Made by a program: the position numbers and the translations under genes. A model generated the notes under the pieces. That model searched no databases. It had not been told where the DNA came from and saw only the letters and a program-made list of their open reading frames with translations. DNA of 60,000 nucleotides from Polytrichum commune (Eukaryota > Streptophyta > Polytrichopsida > Polytrichales > Polytrichaceae): the NCBI GenBank assembly GCA_950295325.1, contig OX485807.1:38038440-38098439 (forward strand), read 5' to 3'. Below are positions 48,140-60,000 of the stretch, piece after piece. Numbering within the stretch: position 1 is the first letter of the stretch; every line of letters begins with the position of its first letter.

Positions 48140-51100
48140 GCCAATTCATTCCAGAAATGAATCCTTACAATATCCAAGAGGCTCACTATTGGACCTCTAA
48201 CTTATGCTTTATGTAATTTTGCTCATTCTTGCCAACTACATTGATTATTCCAACTACTGAAGGAGGGCTAATAGTGAGTGTGATAAATTAGTGAAGGTGA
48301 TACTAAATTTCTTTACGCTATGAAATTAGTGCCACCAAAGAATTTAGGAAGCATTCTTCATCTCAACATTATTCACATCAACATTATCAACTAGAAGTAC
48401 CAACACTACTCATCCTAGCAATATTCACCAACAAGCATGTGTTTGCATAATTTTTAAATAGAGATTATCACTCTAATATTGAAAAAAAAATTAAATTAGA
48501 GAGCATCTTGGCCCTTTAAGGTTATTCTCACTATTCACTTGTAATGTAGTTGGGAATGTCCTAAAAATAACATCATCCACAGAGTCGGAAGTTGTATTCA
48601 CATCTGTGATGTGGAGAAAACCACGTTTTATTGGCTATAAGATTTATGTTGTATACCTACTTTTATCCAAAAAATCTAAATTACAAATGAGCTTGAATAT
48701 TGAAAAAAAAACTAAAAAAACATTGAAGAATCTCACTACACCAGTTATAATATTTTATGTCACTTGCGTAATAATGTCATTTATCCTATTGGATGGCATG
48801 GCCTTTGCTAAGTTATACTACATAGTGGCCAAAAACCTAATCATAGTGAGGTGTAACCTGATGACATGTGTCATTAGTGTGCTTATTAATATCTTGGCAT
48901 TAGTATGCTCAAATATTATTATGAGGTCTATCCTAAGGTACAACAACAGTCACTAGCTTGATCATAAGTGCCAACACGTGACACTTGGTATTAGTATGCT
49001 CAATGACATGATCTCTCAAGCTTGCATATTAAAATGCAAAGACATGACACTTGCCATATGTATATAACTCACCTTGAGCATGGCCACTTTACACTTGCTC
49101 AAACTAATGAGACCTTTCTAGAGGATCGATAAAGCTCTCAATAGGTAGTTTGAACTTTTGATGAAGCCTTGTCAACTCCAAATATCAATTTCCATTGCAT
49201 GTTTGCTTTTTCAACTCAAACCATACACAGGGTAGATGTGCCTAATTCAGTACTTACCTTAAGTGGACACCCATATTTGAGTGGTTCGCGGGTTGTTTTG
49301 GTTCCAAGAACGGATATCAAAAAGACATGTGTTTAATAAAGATTGGAATTTGTGCTAAAAATATGATAATCACCTATGCTCAATTTTCAACATAATCAGG
49401 GAGGCCTATATGACTATTTAATCAACATGGAAATTTTCACTCTAATATTGAAAAAAAAAACTAAAAAAAAAATCTTATGCAATTTGAAAATTATGAGGAA
49501 AGTGGCTACTACATCAATTGGATTTGCTAACCATCTCGTACTAATCATGTGTTTCATATCCTAGAAGGCGTGGGCTAGTTGGAAAAAGTAACCATTTAAG
49601 ACCCATGTGAAAGGGGGGGGGTGGGAGACTTACATAGGTGTCACCAATCCTAATACATGCCACTTCAAACACGCGACTGAAAGCCCATGACCATTGCATT
49701 CTAAGATCTCTAATTGGTTGAAAAGGTTGAGACCGTCCAAGTTCACTTCACACTAGAAGGTGAAGGGCCTAAGAACAAGAAGAAATTATCATAGATGAAA
49801 AGTCTACATGGATTCCTACATGACACACAATGGATAATGTGTTTGCCGGAATCTGCATCAGGCCCAACTCCAAGAAGTCGACATGACCTGAATTCCGGCA
49901 CATCATGTCAATTAAACAACTGATACAACCTTTAGATGGGCCTCACAATTACATGGTCACGGCACTTGGCTTGTGTGTGAAGTGGCCCTAAGTTGGCCCA
50001 CATGGCATGTTCATCGGCGGGGTCATGGTTTTTGTACCCGGGCCTTCCAATTGGCCACCAAGTGCCACTTGTAATTTGTGGGGCCTTGCTACGATACTTA
50101 GCTTTAAAATGAACCGGCCAATGGGAGCATCCGGGTGCACGACTTTGTAAGTACAACACTAGAGTCGTGAGCCCATGAAGAAGGGCCAAGTGTGGGGGAT
50201 TCAACACTAATTATTAGCACAATGATGCTAGGCCGATATTCTTTCCTCGGTAAAGCCTAACAAAGACATAGTAGTATGTGTATAGTAGACCAATGAAGAT
50301 TTGGGCGAGCCAACCCATACACTCGTTCCTTGTTAACTGCCTAAACCCTAGCCTCCAAGGAACCAGTATACGGGTTGGTTCGCCCTAGCCCCGATTGAAA
50401 GGGGCCCATGCTAAATGAATATCTTCCTAGGTTTAAGTTGGGGCCCCACCAATCTTACCAAGGTGAATGGGGTCTAGTGACACCATATCCTTTGTGGGTT
50501 TGTTGTCAAATCATTTTAATTTGGGTCTCACTTCACATAGCATAACTCAAGCCCAATCTTCTTGTGTTATTCATGGGTCCATGAACATCTACAAGAGGAT
50601 GCCAACATCCCATGTTGGAAATCTCTATTCCTTCATATTCAAGTTGATTATGCCAAGGAGACGAGGCTATGTTGTATCAAGCATATTATGGACATGCTCA
50701 TTCTTAACCCGCATGCCTCCTCACATATTCCCAAGATAAAATAGGGGAACATGATTAATAGGATTAGTAATGCTATGCACCAATTCAGGGTCTCCGAGAG
50801 TGTTTTGAAATTGAATATTAAGCTAAATAAAGCAATGTCCTTGTTGTATCATAGTCGATCGTGTTTTCATTTCAAATAAGGGTCTAATGAAGTCTTACCA
50901 TGCCACATAGGCTTGTGGCTAGTTCATCCCGACTATTCTTGTTGCATTGATGCGGGGTCTCATATGCTAATTTTGGGGGTCCAATTTGCTTAAATAAATA
51001 TCATCCTTGTGTCCTAGCATAGATGATTGCGCTCCTCTAAGTAAGAACGGTGGGGCACAACTCAAATAGTAAGTTATGCTCTATAATAATTCAACTTTGG

Positions 51101-51190
51101 CTTATTTAAAAGCCATTGGTTAGATGCCTTCTCCTTGAATTAGATCCCCACCATTATTATCCAAGTAAAGGAGGGTTCAATAAAAAAAAC
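48140..51190. other. Intergenic with repeat copies
   Basis: The stretch 49245-49610 is a right-arm copy of the 47-48 kb foldback. The stretch 49670-49850 is a copy of 1424-1610. The stretches 49655-49700 and 49945-49993 are inverted relative to each other and match the arms of the 2520-3382 family. A 116-residue frame at 48606-48956 (+) is rich in hydrophobic residues but unassigned. Confidence 0.45.
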
Positions 51191-51193
51191 ATG

Positions 51194-51573
51194 CCCCGGG
51201 CTAGATCACATCTTCATTCAACTGGACCCCGCCCTTCCCACGCCTCCTTCATTGCCTAGTCTTCTTGCCCTCACCTACGTGGGAACTCTTTCTCATTGGG
51301 AACCAATGTTACAATACCCGAGCACTCAAGCCATTAAGCGCCCAGTCACTTAAGCCATCAAGCTCATTTGGCATGTGAAGGAGTGCCATCAATTAACTTG
51401 GGAATAATGAAAGTGATGTCAACTTGAATACTTGCAATTCTAATCGGGTATTGTCACATCGGTTCCCAACGATGAGAAGTTCCAACACATGTGTGGGCAG
51501 GAAGACCGGGCAGTGGAGGAGGCGGGGGAGGGGCGGGGCCCAGCTGAATGAAGATGTGATCTAGCCCAGGGCC
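51194..51573. mobile_element. Foldback MITE with arms of about 130 bp, possibly Mutator-like
   Basis: CCCGGGCTAGATCACATCTT at the left is inverted at the right (AAGATGTGATCTAGCCCAGG). The arms stay similar inward to GGGTATTGT/ACAATACCC. Possible 9-bp flanks AAAAACATG and AAACACATG differ at one position. Long inverted ends plus a 9-bp duplication fit MULE elements, but the flank match is imperfect. Confidence 0.65.
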
Positions 51574-52032
51574 AAACACATGACCTCCATAAGCTTAATG
51601 GATTGATTCATCTCAAGTAGATTCATGTAGACAAATTTGAAACCTATACTCCTGATTCTAGAATCAAATCATCTAAAAAACAACAAGCATGCTAAAATAT
51701 AATCGATTGTGTTTTCACCATGGGTAATAGTGGTGGGCCCATCTCAAAGGGTTGGCTAAGTTATCTAGCCCTAGCCCAATTTAAAGCATGGAAGCCGGAA
51801 GAATCCCGAACACAACCGTTACTTAAACTCAAACCAATAAAATACAAATTTTTAAAACAAAATCTAGATTTTTTTTTCTTTGCTATGAAAAGAAAGGTGG
51901 CTGTAGACACAGTGTGTGGCTTTGCTTATGACCTCCCGAAAGCCCGGGTTCGCGTCCGTGTGAGATTTTTTGGGAGAGGGCACCAAGAACATTTGGGGAA
52001 CAATACTATACAATCGCTTTGTGTTGCTTATC

Positions 52033-53872
52033 AAGGAAAGGAGGTCCATAGCTAGTAGGTAGCTAAATACTAACTTCATGCAACCTCTATGATGATGATG
52101 GTGATGATGAATGAGCATTTGTGCATAGAAGATACATACATAGGGTGTTTCTACAACTACGGTTCTCTTGCCACCGGTGAGAAATGCACCGACCAAAATA
52201 TCCATCTTCGGAATCTAGGTGGCGTAGGTTAGTGCATATTCCTTAGGGTCCCACCCAATGGATAGGGATGCAAAGTATGCCGTTTATCTTAAGGTTAGAA
52301 AAACGTCATGTAACGATACTAAGTTCTTACTATGGGAATGTTATATGAAGAATTAGCATAACATTGTTCACGGTTCCATGACCTTATGTCAACTATATTC
52401 CGTGGGGCCCTAGAATATATACATGTTTAGTATTCATACATTCGGGCTGAACTTGTAAATTTGGGCGGAGTTATACACTCCTGACACTATGCACATATAT
52501 TATTGTTCATCTCGTGAATATTTGTGCTATACACTGCTCTTCCCAATATTAGTTCATGGAGTCACTATTAATAGAATAATTATCATTGGAAATATCAACA
52601 CTGTTCACAATATTCTTATTATTCAAACCGGCACTATTCATTTTTTTGAACCGGCATCAGTTTCTTCCTATTTTCTATGTTTCTTCCCATGAGAGTAAGA
52701 TAGTGGAGGCCCATGTTAAATGATAAATATAAAACGGAACACAACCATGCATACAAATAATGTTATGAGGTTGATTCTAACATATACAACGTTTTTTTTG
52801 CATCCCGCGTCCCAAATGTTCAATTGACACACCAAAAAAAATGCTTGTAAACTGTCTCAAAACCTAAAATTTGGAAACATTGTATGTCCCGGACAAAACA
52901 TCATAAAAAGCTTTGAGTCCCAAAATCAATTTGTCTTTTCTCTCTACACATCCATGTAATATTTCTATGGGTTTGTTTGATGTCATGATTTGTCGTGTCC
53001 TAATCATCAAATTTTCTATCAATACTTCTACCCACTAAGTATATGAAAAATGATGTTGTAGTCAATGTGCTTAATGTCGCGTCTAGTCCTAAACATGCAC
53101 CTAAGGTATGCGGGTGTTATTTGGTTCATTTTTTATGTCCTCCAATTTCTATTAAGTACTCCCTCCATCCCAAAATGATTGTTTGTGTTTCTAACTTTGG
53201 CAAGATTAAGGCATGTTGATTAAATCACCCTAGTATCAATACAGTTTAGAATGGTAATGACCCAAACAATAACTTGGGTATACAAAGACTCTTTCACCTT
53301 GACATACCCAAGTATTTGACTAGTATTACATATTCAATACCCGTTGACAAGTTCTTTGATACCATGCATTCACCTTTATACTAAACCAACACTCATTCAC
53401 ACTCATTTAGTCTCATGCCCCGATCACACCAAACTTTCCGTCCGGTTCCAGCCGTGAAATTGTTGGGGATTATGTTGAGAAATAGATGTTGGCCCACCAC
53501 TTTTCACACTATTGCAGCTAAGGATGCTAATGGATGGTGTATGAATTGGCCGGTGTAATCAACCCCTCGCATGCTATATGTATGGAAATTGGTGGAAGTA
53601 TATGATAATACTTGTCAATGAAGGAGGTCTAGCTACGTAAGCTAAATGATAGCTTCATACAACCGTGTTGAATGAGAAATGTGCGTATAGGGTCTTCCAT
53701 CGGTAAGGAACAAGTCGACCAAAATATCAACATTCAGAATCTAGATGCGTAGCTAGAGCACATTATAGGGGATCACCCAATGGATAGGGATGCAAATTAT
53801 GCCCTCTATCTAGGCTACAAGACATGGCTACAAAACATACATTCTTTATTACTATGGGAATGTTACATGAAC
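52033..53872. repeat. Pair of direct repeats about 1.58 kb apart
   Basis: The stretches 52033-52345 and 53616-53872 share AAGGAGGTC, a CTTCATGCAACC/CTTCATACAACC block, CGACCAAAATATC, CACCCAATGGATAGGGATGC and ACTATGGGAATGTTA. They could be decayed LTRs or two copies of one repeat; no retroelement coding is visible between them. Confidence 0.5.
53159..53183. repeat. Stowaway/mariner-like terminus
   Basis: CTCCCTCCATCCCAAAATGA after TA is the well-known plant Stowaway end. The matching right end was not found, so it is a solo or truncated terminus. Confidence 0.6.
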
Positions 53873-53899
53873 CGGTGTTTGCCAAGCCACGCGAGTTCA

Positions 53900-55176
53900 C
53901 ACTTGCTCAATCTCACATGCTCTATGTGTGGACATTGGTGCGGATTAGGTAAAGCCCTTGACAAATTCCATATAGTTTGTTCTTTTCATATAGTCTCACA
54001 CCTATGAAGAGGTATATAATGTTCTTATTACGATCATGAGAGGGGTAAAATGGAACCCTTTTGCTTATTAAGGCTTGAGTTCTTTTTCACATAACAACAC
54101 ATGTTGTTCATTTTCTATGAAATATAGAGGATGAAAGATTCAAAAAGCAGAAGAAGTCGTGAACCAAAGTCATTGGTATCATTTCAAGGAACACATCGAT
54201 AAATAAAAACCTAATAAAATAAACCTACAATAAAATAAATAAATTTCCTACCACATTGAGACTAACATGGGATACAATTATCATTGTTGGGGTCACGGGG
54301 TCTTATTAGTGATTCTCCTCGAGTATGTGGTTTTGTGATTGATGATCTGGTAGATTTGGAAACCACTTCATACATTTCATAATTGTTCAGTGGAAGAGAA
54401 ACCAATGGTAAGGCCCTGCAATTCCCATAGTGTGTGGACATATCGTGGTTTCTGTTGAATACCTAGTAACAATGAGAAGTGCTTTGTTATGACCATAGTA
54501 TTTGACAAGTGCTCAACATAAACATTAAATATGGATTTTAAACACATGAGATGAGAATATATCACCAAAGTACTATACTAATATAATCACTAGCTATAGT
54601 AATCCTCAAAATCCAAAAATAGTTGTGAACCAATTTGTTATGCTACTATGAATTTGTAAACCATTTTTTTTAAAAAAATCTAAGTCCATAAGATTCTTCC
54701 ACACCAACATTCTTATTATGTGCGCCCACCATTATGAAGGAAACTTTCTTGGATCAAATAAGATAAATGGTAGAAATCTTAGGCCACTCAAGTTCATTTT
54801 GAGATTGTGGGAGGACAACCTCTACAATTGCAAAAGCCTTGTGGTACATTATCTTCACATTAGGCACATACCTCAAGTTATAATCTACATAATTTTAGAA
54901 ATTATAACAAACAAATACAAATGATAATTATGGATTGAGGTGATTGTCTTATGGATGGTCTCTCATGTCCTCCACATGTAGAAATTTGATTCAAATTATT
55001 GATGTATTATGATATGCACACATGTTCAAAATAGATATAAAAAAAGATCATTGTGTGTTATGAAAGCTCTCAACTAACACTACCACAATCCACATGAAGT
55101 CGTGAAGAACAAGCTTCTTTGCTATAGCTTTACAACAACAATTTGGTAGGATTAGCTACTATAATTCACTTTGGTC
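53900..55176. other. Intergenic, nothing assigned
   Basis: Only short frames without motifs. No repeat boundaries were seen. Confidence 0.4.
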
Positions 55177-55310
55177 TACACTGAATATGATATTTAGTGT
55201 CATATGGTATTTTACGTCACTATGGTAACTTTTTGGATGACACTCCTTATGAATAAGTGAACAAATATTGTCATGGATGATGGATGAGTTCATCCATTGG
55301 CCAAAACCCT

Positions 55311-56631
55311 CTCGGGGGGGCACTCCCTTGTATATTTTGCATACACCTGCGATAATGACCTATTAAAATGGGGGCTATTTACCTATGAGAAAGGATTATA
55401 AGGGATGCTAATTTTTGAAATAATGGTAAATTGTTGTGATTATTTTCACCCTATTGGTAATTATAAATTCTTGGATGGTTGATTTTATGGTACCCTATAT
55501 TACTTATATGTAATTTTTTTCCCCTGATTGCCCCCATTCCTTAAAGTGTATGATACAATAGAATTCTCGTTAGAAGCACGTGTACAGAGTAAGAGAAACA
55601 AACATTTACTAGGGTTTAGGGTTCAGGGTCACACTGAAGTCCGGGCAAAGCAAAACACTAAACAATAATAACAAAAGATTGCAATTACATGTCATTAAGC
55701 AACACGAGCCAACGAATAAAAATTGTGTTGGATAACACAGTTAGAAACCTTGAGGTCTTAGGGAACAGGCCAGCCACATGTGTCTCAAAGTCACATTTAC
55801 AAGGTTTGCAGAAGCCCTACAATTGATGCCTTGATCTTCCAATCCTACACATTGGAGGAAAATCCCACACCATGCAAGCAAAATCCACCTAAACTAGCTA
55901 GGCTACCATTTACACATGTGGGAGATATGAGGGTACTCGAACAGAAATGACTACTACAGATTTCAAGGTATACTAATTATCATTCAACCTTTTTTCCAAA
56001 TTATATCTCCACATGTGTGAGATAGTACAAATTTAGCAGGTTTTATTTTTTATTTGAAATGAACTCACTCAATGAGTTTGCATCTACCTCATCTAAGGTG
56101 TAGATTTTGCTAGTTGATTCATACACTAGAGACACAGTTGAGATAATAGCATCCACATCAACCCACACACAGTCACTCTCAACATACTTATATTTGTTGA
56201 GACCCGGCTGTTTTTTGAACCAATGGAGGTAAGCCATAGCAGTTGGGAAGAGCGTTTCTCTATTTCTGTTCTGGACTGCACGTTTCATCAAGTCAATGGG
56301 TTGCCAACAATTGCCCCACTTAGTACCAACCTTCACCCTTATCTTTTGAACCCTTCCTATATAGAACATGCCATATTTTGGTGGCAAAGTATTTAATTTT
56401 TGAAACTATCGTTTTTTCTCCATGCTATTTTATATGTACCACTTAGGTAATTTAATCATGTTTTGTCAAATGCTATATTACATATAATCATGTTTTACAA
56501 TCCCAGAACACCCTATACTACATCTAATAATTTTACAAATTTTACGCCAAATTTTTATACAAGACCCTATATTTTATCGCACGTAGTTCCTACGTTTTTC
56601 GCCAGTGCCCCCCCCCCCCCCCCCCCCCGAG
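55311..56631. mobile_element. CTCGGGG-family TIR element, copy 4 (1321 bp, with ORF)
   Basis: It starts CTC, 7 G, CACT and ends AGTG, 21 C, GAG. The 8-bp duplication AAAACCCT lies at 55303-55310 and 56632-56639. It shares TATATTTTGCATACAC (left) and TTTTATCGCACGTAGTTC with TACG and TTTTCGCCA (right) with the 285-bp copy. It is the longest copy and the only one with a plausible open frame (56043-56387, minus). Confidence 0.9.
56043..56387 (-). CDS. Unidentified 114-residue open frame inside the 1.3-kb CTCGGGG element
   Basis: The frame reads PPKYGMFYIGRVQKIRVKVG, then WGNCWQPIDLMKR, then TAMAYLHWFKKQPG, CVWVDVDAIISTVSLVYES and TLDEVDANSLSEFISNKK to a stop. It has balanced protein-like composition, with W and C in spaced positions, unlike the AT-rich noise frames nearby. 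The frame opens without an ATG at 56387 (TTG), so it is likely one exon, a 5'-truncated frame, or a captured host fragment. I do not recognise the family; the alternating aromatic, V and D pattern could be a small beta-rich domain, which is a guess. Its position between the element's ends makes it the only candidate for an element-encoded protein. Confidence 0.35.
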   Translation of the reverse strand: MPPKYGMFYIGRVQKIRVKVGTKWGNCWQPIDLMKRAVQNRNRETLFPTAMAYLHWFKKQPGLNKYKYVESDCVWVDVDAIISTVSLVYESTSKIYTLDEVDANSLSEFISNKK

Positions 56632-56889
56632 AAAACCCTACCTTCTCTCTGTCATCAACTCGTGGTAAAATATTGTCATGGGTGATTGAAATTTGGATGA
56701 AAAATCACTTGGTAAGTGACAGTGATTGCAATGTTGTAAATCCATAATCCCCCCAAAACGCTTACAAGGAATGACAAATAATGTTGGGTTAACATCTGAT
56801 GTTGGTGACACTACACCGAAGTTTCCAATTAGTATTGAGCAAGACAATTAGAATTAGTGACACTAAATATAATGTATAGTGTAGTTCAT

Positions 56890-59800
56890 ACCCAAGGGGT
56901 TAGGAATTGGTGAATGGACTTCACATGTCAAGTGTAATGAAACATTGACGTTCCTTTTCCTTTTCTATTTCTATTGAGATGGAGGAGGCATTGGAGGCCT
57001 TGAAGGTTTATCAATTTCAAACATATAATCGCGTTTTATCATGCTTGCAACCAAATGATGCATTTACACATAAACCTCCAAATTCAATAAGCTCTTGGGT
57101 TAGTTGTGAGTCGCACTCTACCACAATCAGTACAACATGGAGCCTTCATGAAGTCTTTAGTACACAATAAATGGCATGGGGAGTGCATAGAATGATGTAC
57201 CCATGTGCAATCAAAAGGTATCTATTGGGGGGCTAATATTTTTTGAGGAATTTTTTGGGGATTGTTCAATTTAGTCATTTCCAAATTTTAGCTCGTTATG
57301 TGGGGGTTCATTTATTTATATGGTTTTTTTGTTAGTAAAACATATTTCAAGCTAATTAAATCTCTACCAAATATAACTTTTATGTGTAGCTCAATGTCAA
57401 CAATTGTTTTACCCCTGGTTTAGCCCATCCAGTGTCACAAAAGAATCACAAACATTAAGAAAAAGCAAACGAGCTCATAAGGGTTGATGGAACTTGACAA
57501 ACAACATTATAATGAAACATAAGCATGCCACCAACCTAATGCAAATAGTTTGAAGCCTCATGAAGAAAACACAAAAGGTTCATGCCAACCAACATTCCCA
57601 ATCTAACACCTCCACCCAAATAATGTGGCATCGTGGACACGATCTCAATACCCATCACTCAACCCTCTCAATCCAAAAGAAGTGGTAACAAAACAACAAT
57701 AATGTCCAACTTGCTTACATCTTAAGATTTTGTGCAAACCCTAAGCAACTCAACATGCAAGAAAGAGGAGAATTCCATGTGGAATGTGTACAAACCTCGG
57801 TCTGTCATGCCCCATACTTGACAATATTATGGAGGATATCACCCATGAACCTTCACTACCCACCTTACAACACATCTTCGGCTTTATCCATGACACGATC
57901 CAAGCACTTTGTGTTATCTCCCACTTATGTTAGGTTTCATAATTTTCTACTGCCCTCCATTATCTAACACCACTTTTGTTACATATATTTCTTATGGGTT
58001 CTTTAATACCCCTTCTCTTTATAAAAGTAGTACCATTTTCAAGGTTCTTGGAATAGAGTGGACCATTTCCTCGCTCTCACATGGTTTTCAAGATTTACAC
58101 TAAGTGCACCATGCAAGATAATGGTGAGGCTAGTCTACAACATAGATATAAATTAAAAAAGCTCCGGTGTTTCGTGTAACTCCAATATCCTACAATGAAC
58201 TACCAACACTACATTGTCTTGTGTAAAATGAGAATTTGACCATGTTTTGGCGACTATAGAGAAACATTTACTGAAATTATGACATAATATGTTTGTATTC
58301 TCCAATTTAATTTGGTAACTATTTCTAGAAGTGTTTTGTGCCAAACCAACTATCAAATTGCATTATTTGGGAAAATTGAGAGTGGGTGACAATGCATCCT
58401 TGTATGTGCGCACCCCGCTTTCCTAGCAAGTCAAAATATTTATCTTAAAAAATGTCTTATGTCTTTAATACAACCTATAAATGATTTTTAAAATGTAAGT
58501 GAACATGGATTATAAAACATAAAATAGAAATAGAAATAATTAGCTATGAGGTGCACATGTATTGCCACAATTACATTCGTAACCACTCAAGTCTTCCACA
58601 TGTGGTATGAATGCTTGAGCCACCCACAAGTGAGTCACAAGACCACTTAATGAGGGCACCTATTATAAAGAGTAGGATAACCCAATCTTGGTTCAAGGTC
58701 GAGGGGAATATATGGCAACCCTCACTAAAGAGAAGGTTGCCCTACCTCTGAAAGTTTGTGCAGTTGTCAATGCCAGCCCACTCTAGAAAATGGACTCTCC
58801 CAACCCACTCTAGAAAATGGGTCAAGTTGAGCATGGTGAAATGTCATAAGTGAGTTAGATACATTCCCGACCAATCAAGCAATTTAGCATATGTGTGGTT
58901 TAGGTATGATCAAAGTAAAAAGGTCCATTGCATGGAAATAGAAATAAGAAGCATTTTTTTATTTTTTTATTTTTTTAACAATAACCAAATTGCTTTGGAT
59001 TTTCTAAGTGATTCATCTCTTTGACCTATACTCGTGATTGGGCTACCCTCTTTCCGATAACCGATTGGTTAGAAACCGAGAACGCTTGGTTCCTATAGTT
59101 TATAATTATGGCACCTAAATATGCTTGCAATCTAAACCTAGTTGTTGACTTAGCCACTGACATTTAGCTAAGTTGGATTCGTCCATCACATGCTAACATT
59201 GATCAAAGATTGATATTGTGATGCACGGAAATAGGTTGACCTAAGCTGTGAGAATGGTATGGTGGTTTGGAATGGGTTGGCTACCTTAGATGTGGATATG
59301 TTGCAAACGTTTATAATGGATGCTAAGAGAAATGGGCTTAGAAGATAAATAAGGTCATGGCATTCATAATTGACCAAGTCCATTTAATCGCTCACTAGGG
59401 TCATTTAATGTGGACATGGATAAGATCTATATTCTTTTAGGTGAACAAAGTTAAGGTTTATGTGACAACAACTTGTGATCAATTACCCTTATAAGAGTTC
59501 TAACAACTGTCATAGCCAAGCATTAGCATGTAGATGAGCGGTTATGGGTTAACCTATAGACTAACTATGTGTTACCCTAACTTTATCGCTTCAAAATTTG
59601 TAGTAATTTGCATATTCATGGGGGGGGGGATGCATTCTTCTTAGAATTTGCTTTTCTTCGCATGGAAAATAATTCCCCTCTATTACTCCTCCTAAACATA
59701 TGCAAACTCTCTTATCTTTATCGTTCATAGATGCCTCAACCCATGCCACCCTTTCATGAGGTGCCCTTACGTTGGTTGGGCCTCTAAGGAAAAAGGAATA

Positions 59801-60000
59801 AGAAGACAAAAATGAGTCACCACATCATGAAGTAGGTGGGCTACCATGAATGATAACTATGTACTTGTAAAAGGGACTTGTAAGTAAGTTGGAAGTAGAA
59901 TGTCCATCAAGAAGGGAACCCACGTGTGTGTGAAGAAGAGGATGAGATTCTCAAAGTTAACATAAGTTTGTTGTTATATGGATGACTATTGTTGTAGCAA
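56890..60000. other. Intergenic to window end
   Basis: Short frames only. A run of 10 G lies at 59620-59629 and a T-rich repeat at about 58956-58977. No gene, RNA gene or element boundary could be supported. Confidence 0.4.

Larger units (their letters stand above)
55179..56881. mobile_element. TA-flanked MITE, family A, split by a nested insertion
   Basis: The left end CACTGAATATGATATTTAGT and its inverse at the right end (GACACTAAATATAATG and onward to ATAGTG) are flanked by TA. Removing the nested element and one 8-bp duplicate leaves about 374 bp, close to the 383 bp of the intact relative at 32746-33128, and the two align on both sides of the insertion. Confidence 0.8.

Noticed and set aside
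51720-52055. 111-residue frame as a gene
   Set aside because: No recognisable domain, low-complexity F and RVRV stretches, and overlap with a dispersed repeat.
52033-53872. LTR retrotransposon bounded by direct repeats
   Set aside because: No TG...CA ends, primer-binding site, polypurine tract or reverse-transcriptase sequence was seen between the repeats.

Overview
The window reads as repeat-rich nuclear DNA of a land plant. The evidence is a plant-type bestrophin-like anion channel gene, a plant-style hAT transposase, a pogo-like transposase, a Stowaway-type terminus and a dense cover of short DNA transposons in AT-rich sequence. I cannot fix the lineage. I found no recognisable LTR-retrotransposon coding region, although most of the window looks like decayed mobile DNA.

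Only two loci look like host genes with good coding sequence, and they are paralogues. At 28600-29703 (+) a single uninterrupted frame encodes a complete VCCN1/bestrophin-like chloride channel. At 182-853 (+) there is a second copy that begins in the middle of the domain. A pogo-like transposon terminus (1-114) lies directly upstream of it, so its 5' half is either outside the window or lost. Two further gene fragments lie at 38.8-40.2 kb: the last exon of an acetylornithine aminotransferase, frameshifted, and two unidentified exon-like segments.

The rest is layered mobile DNA. The most striking item is a family of elements whose ends read CTCGGGG-(G)n-(TT)CACT and its inverse. Four copies (2562-2905, 3523-4193, 6185-6469, 55311-56631) each have a perfect, different 8-bp target-site duplication. 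Three of them sit inside other repeats: a foldback element, a pogo element and a TA-flanked MITE. This makes them the youngest layer. The largest copy (1321 bp) carries an unidentified open frame on the minus strand. Their terminal G/C runs vary from 4 to 21 bases.

Other layers are: a broken pogo element (5872 to about 8190); a broken hAT transposase on the minus strand (17230-19173, with a 200-base assembly gap inside); a 364-bp MITE with perfect 22-bp inverted ends (19582-19945); two related families of TA-flanked MITEs (4555, 8291, 9933, 23728, 32746, 34964, 55179); foldback elements (2520-3382, 23966-24116, 47287-48128, 51194-51573); and tandem arrays with periods of 66 bp (22.1-22.7 kb), about 245 bp (43.3-44.6 kb) and about 297 bp (45.0-46.8 kb). 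A 50-bp perfect palindrome lies at 9661-9710. Long G or C homopolymers are scattered through the window.
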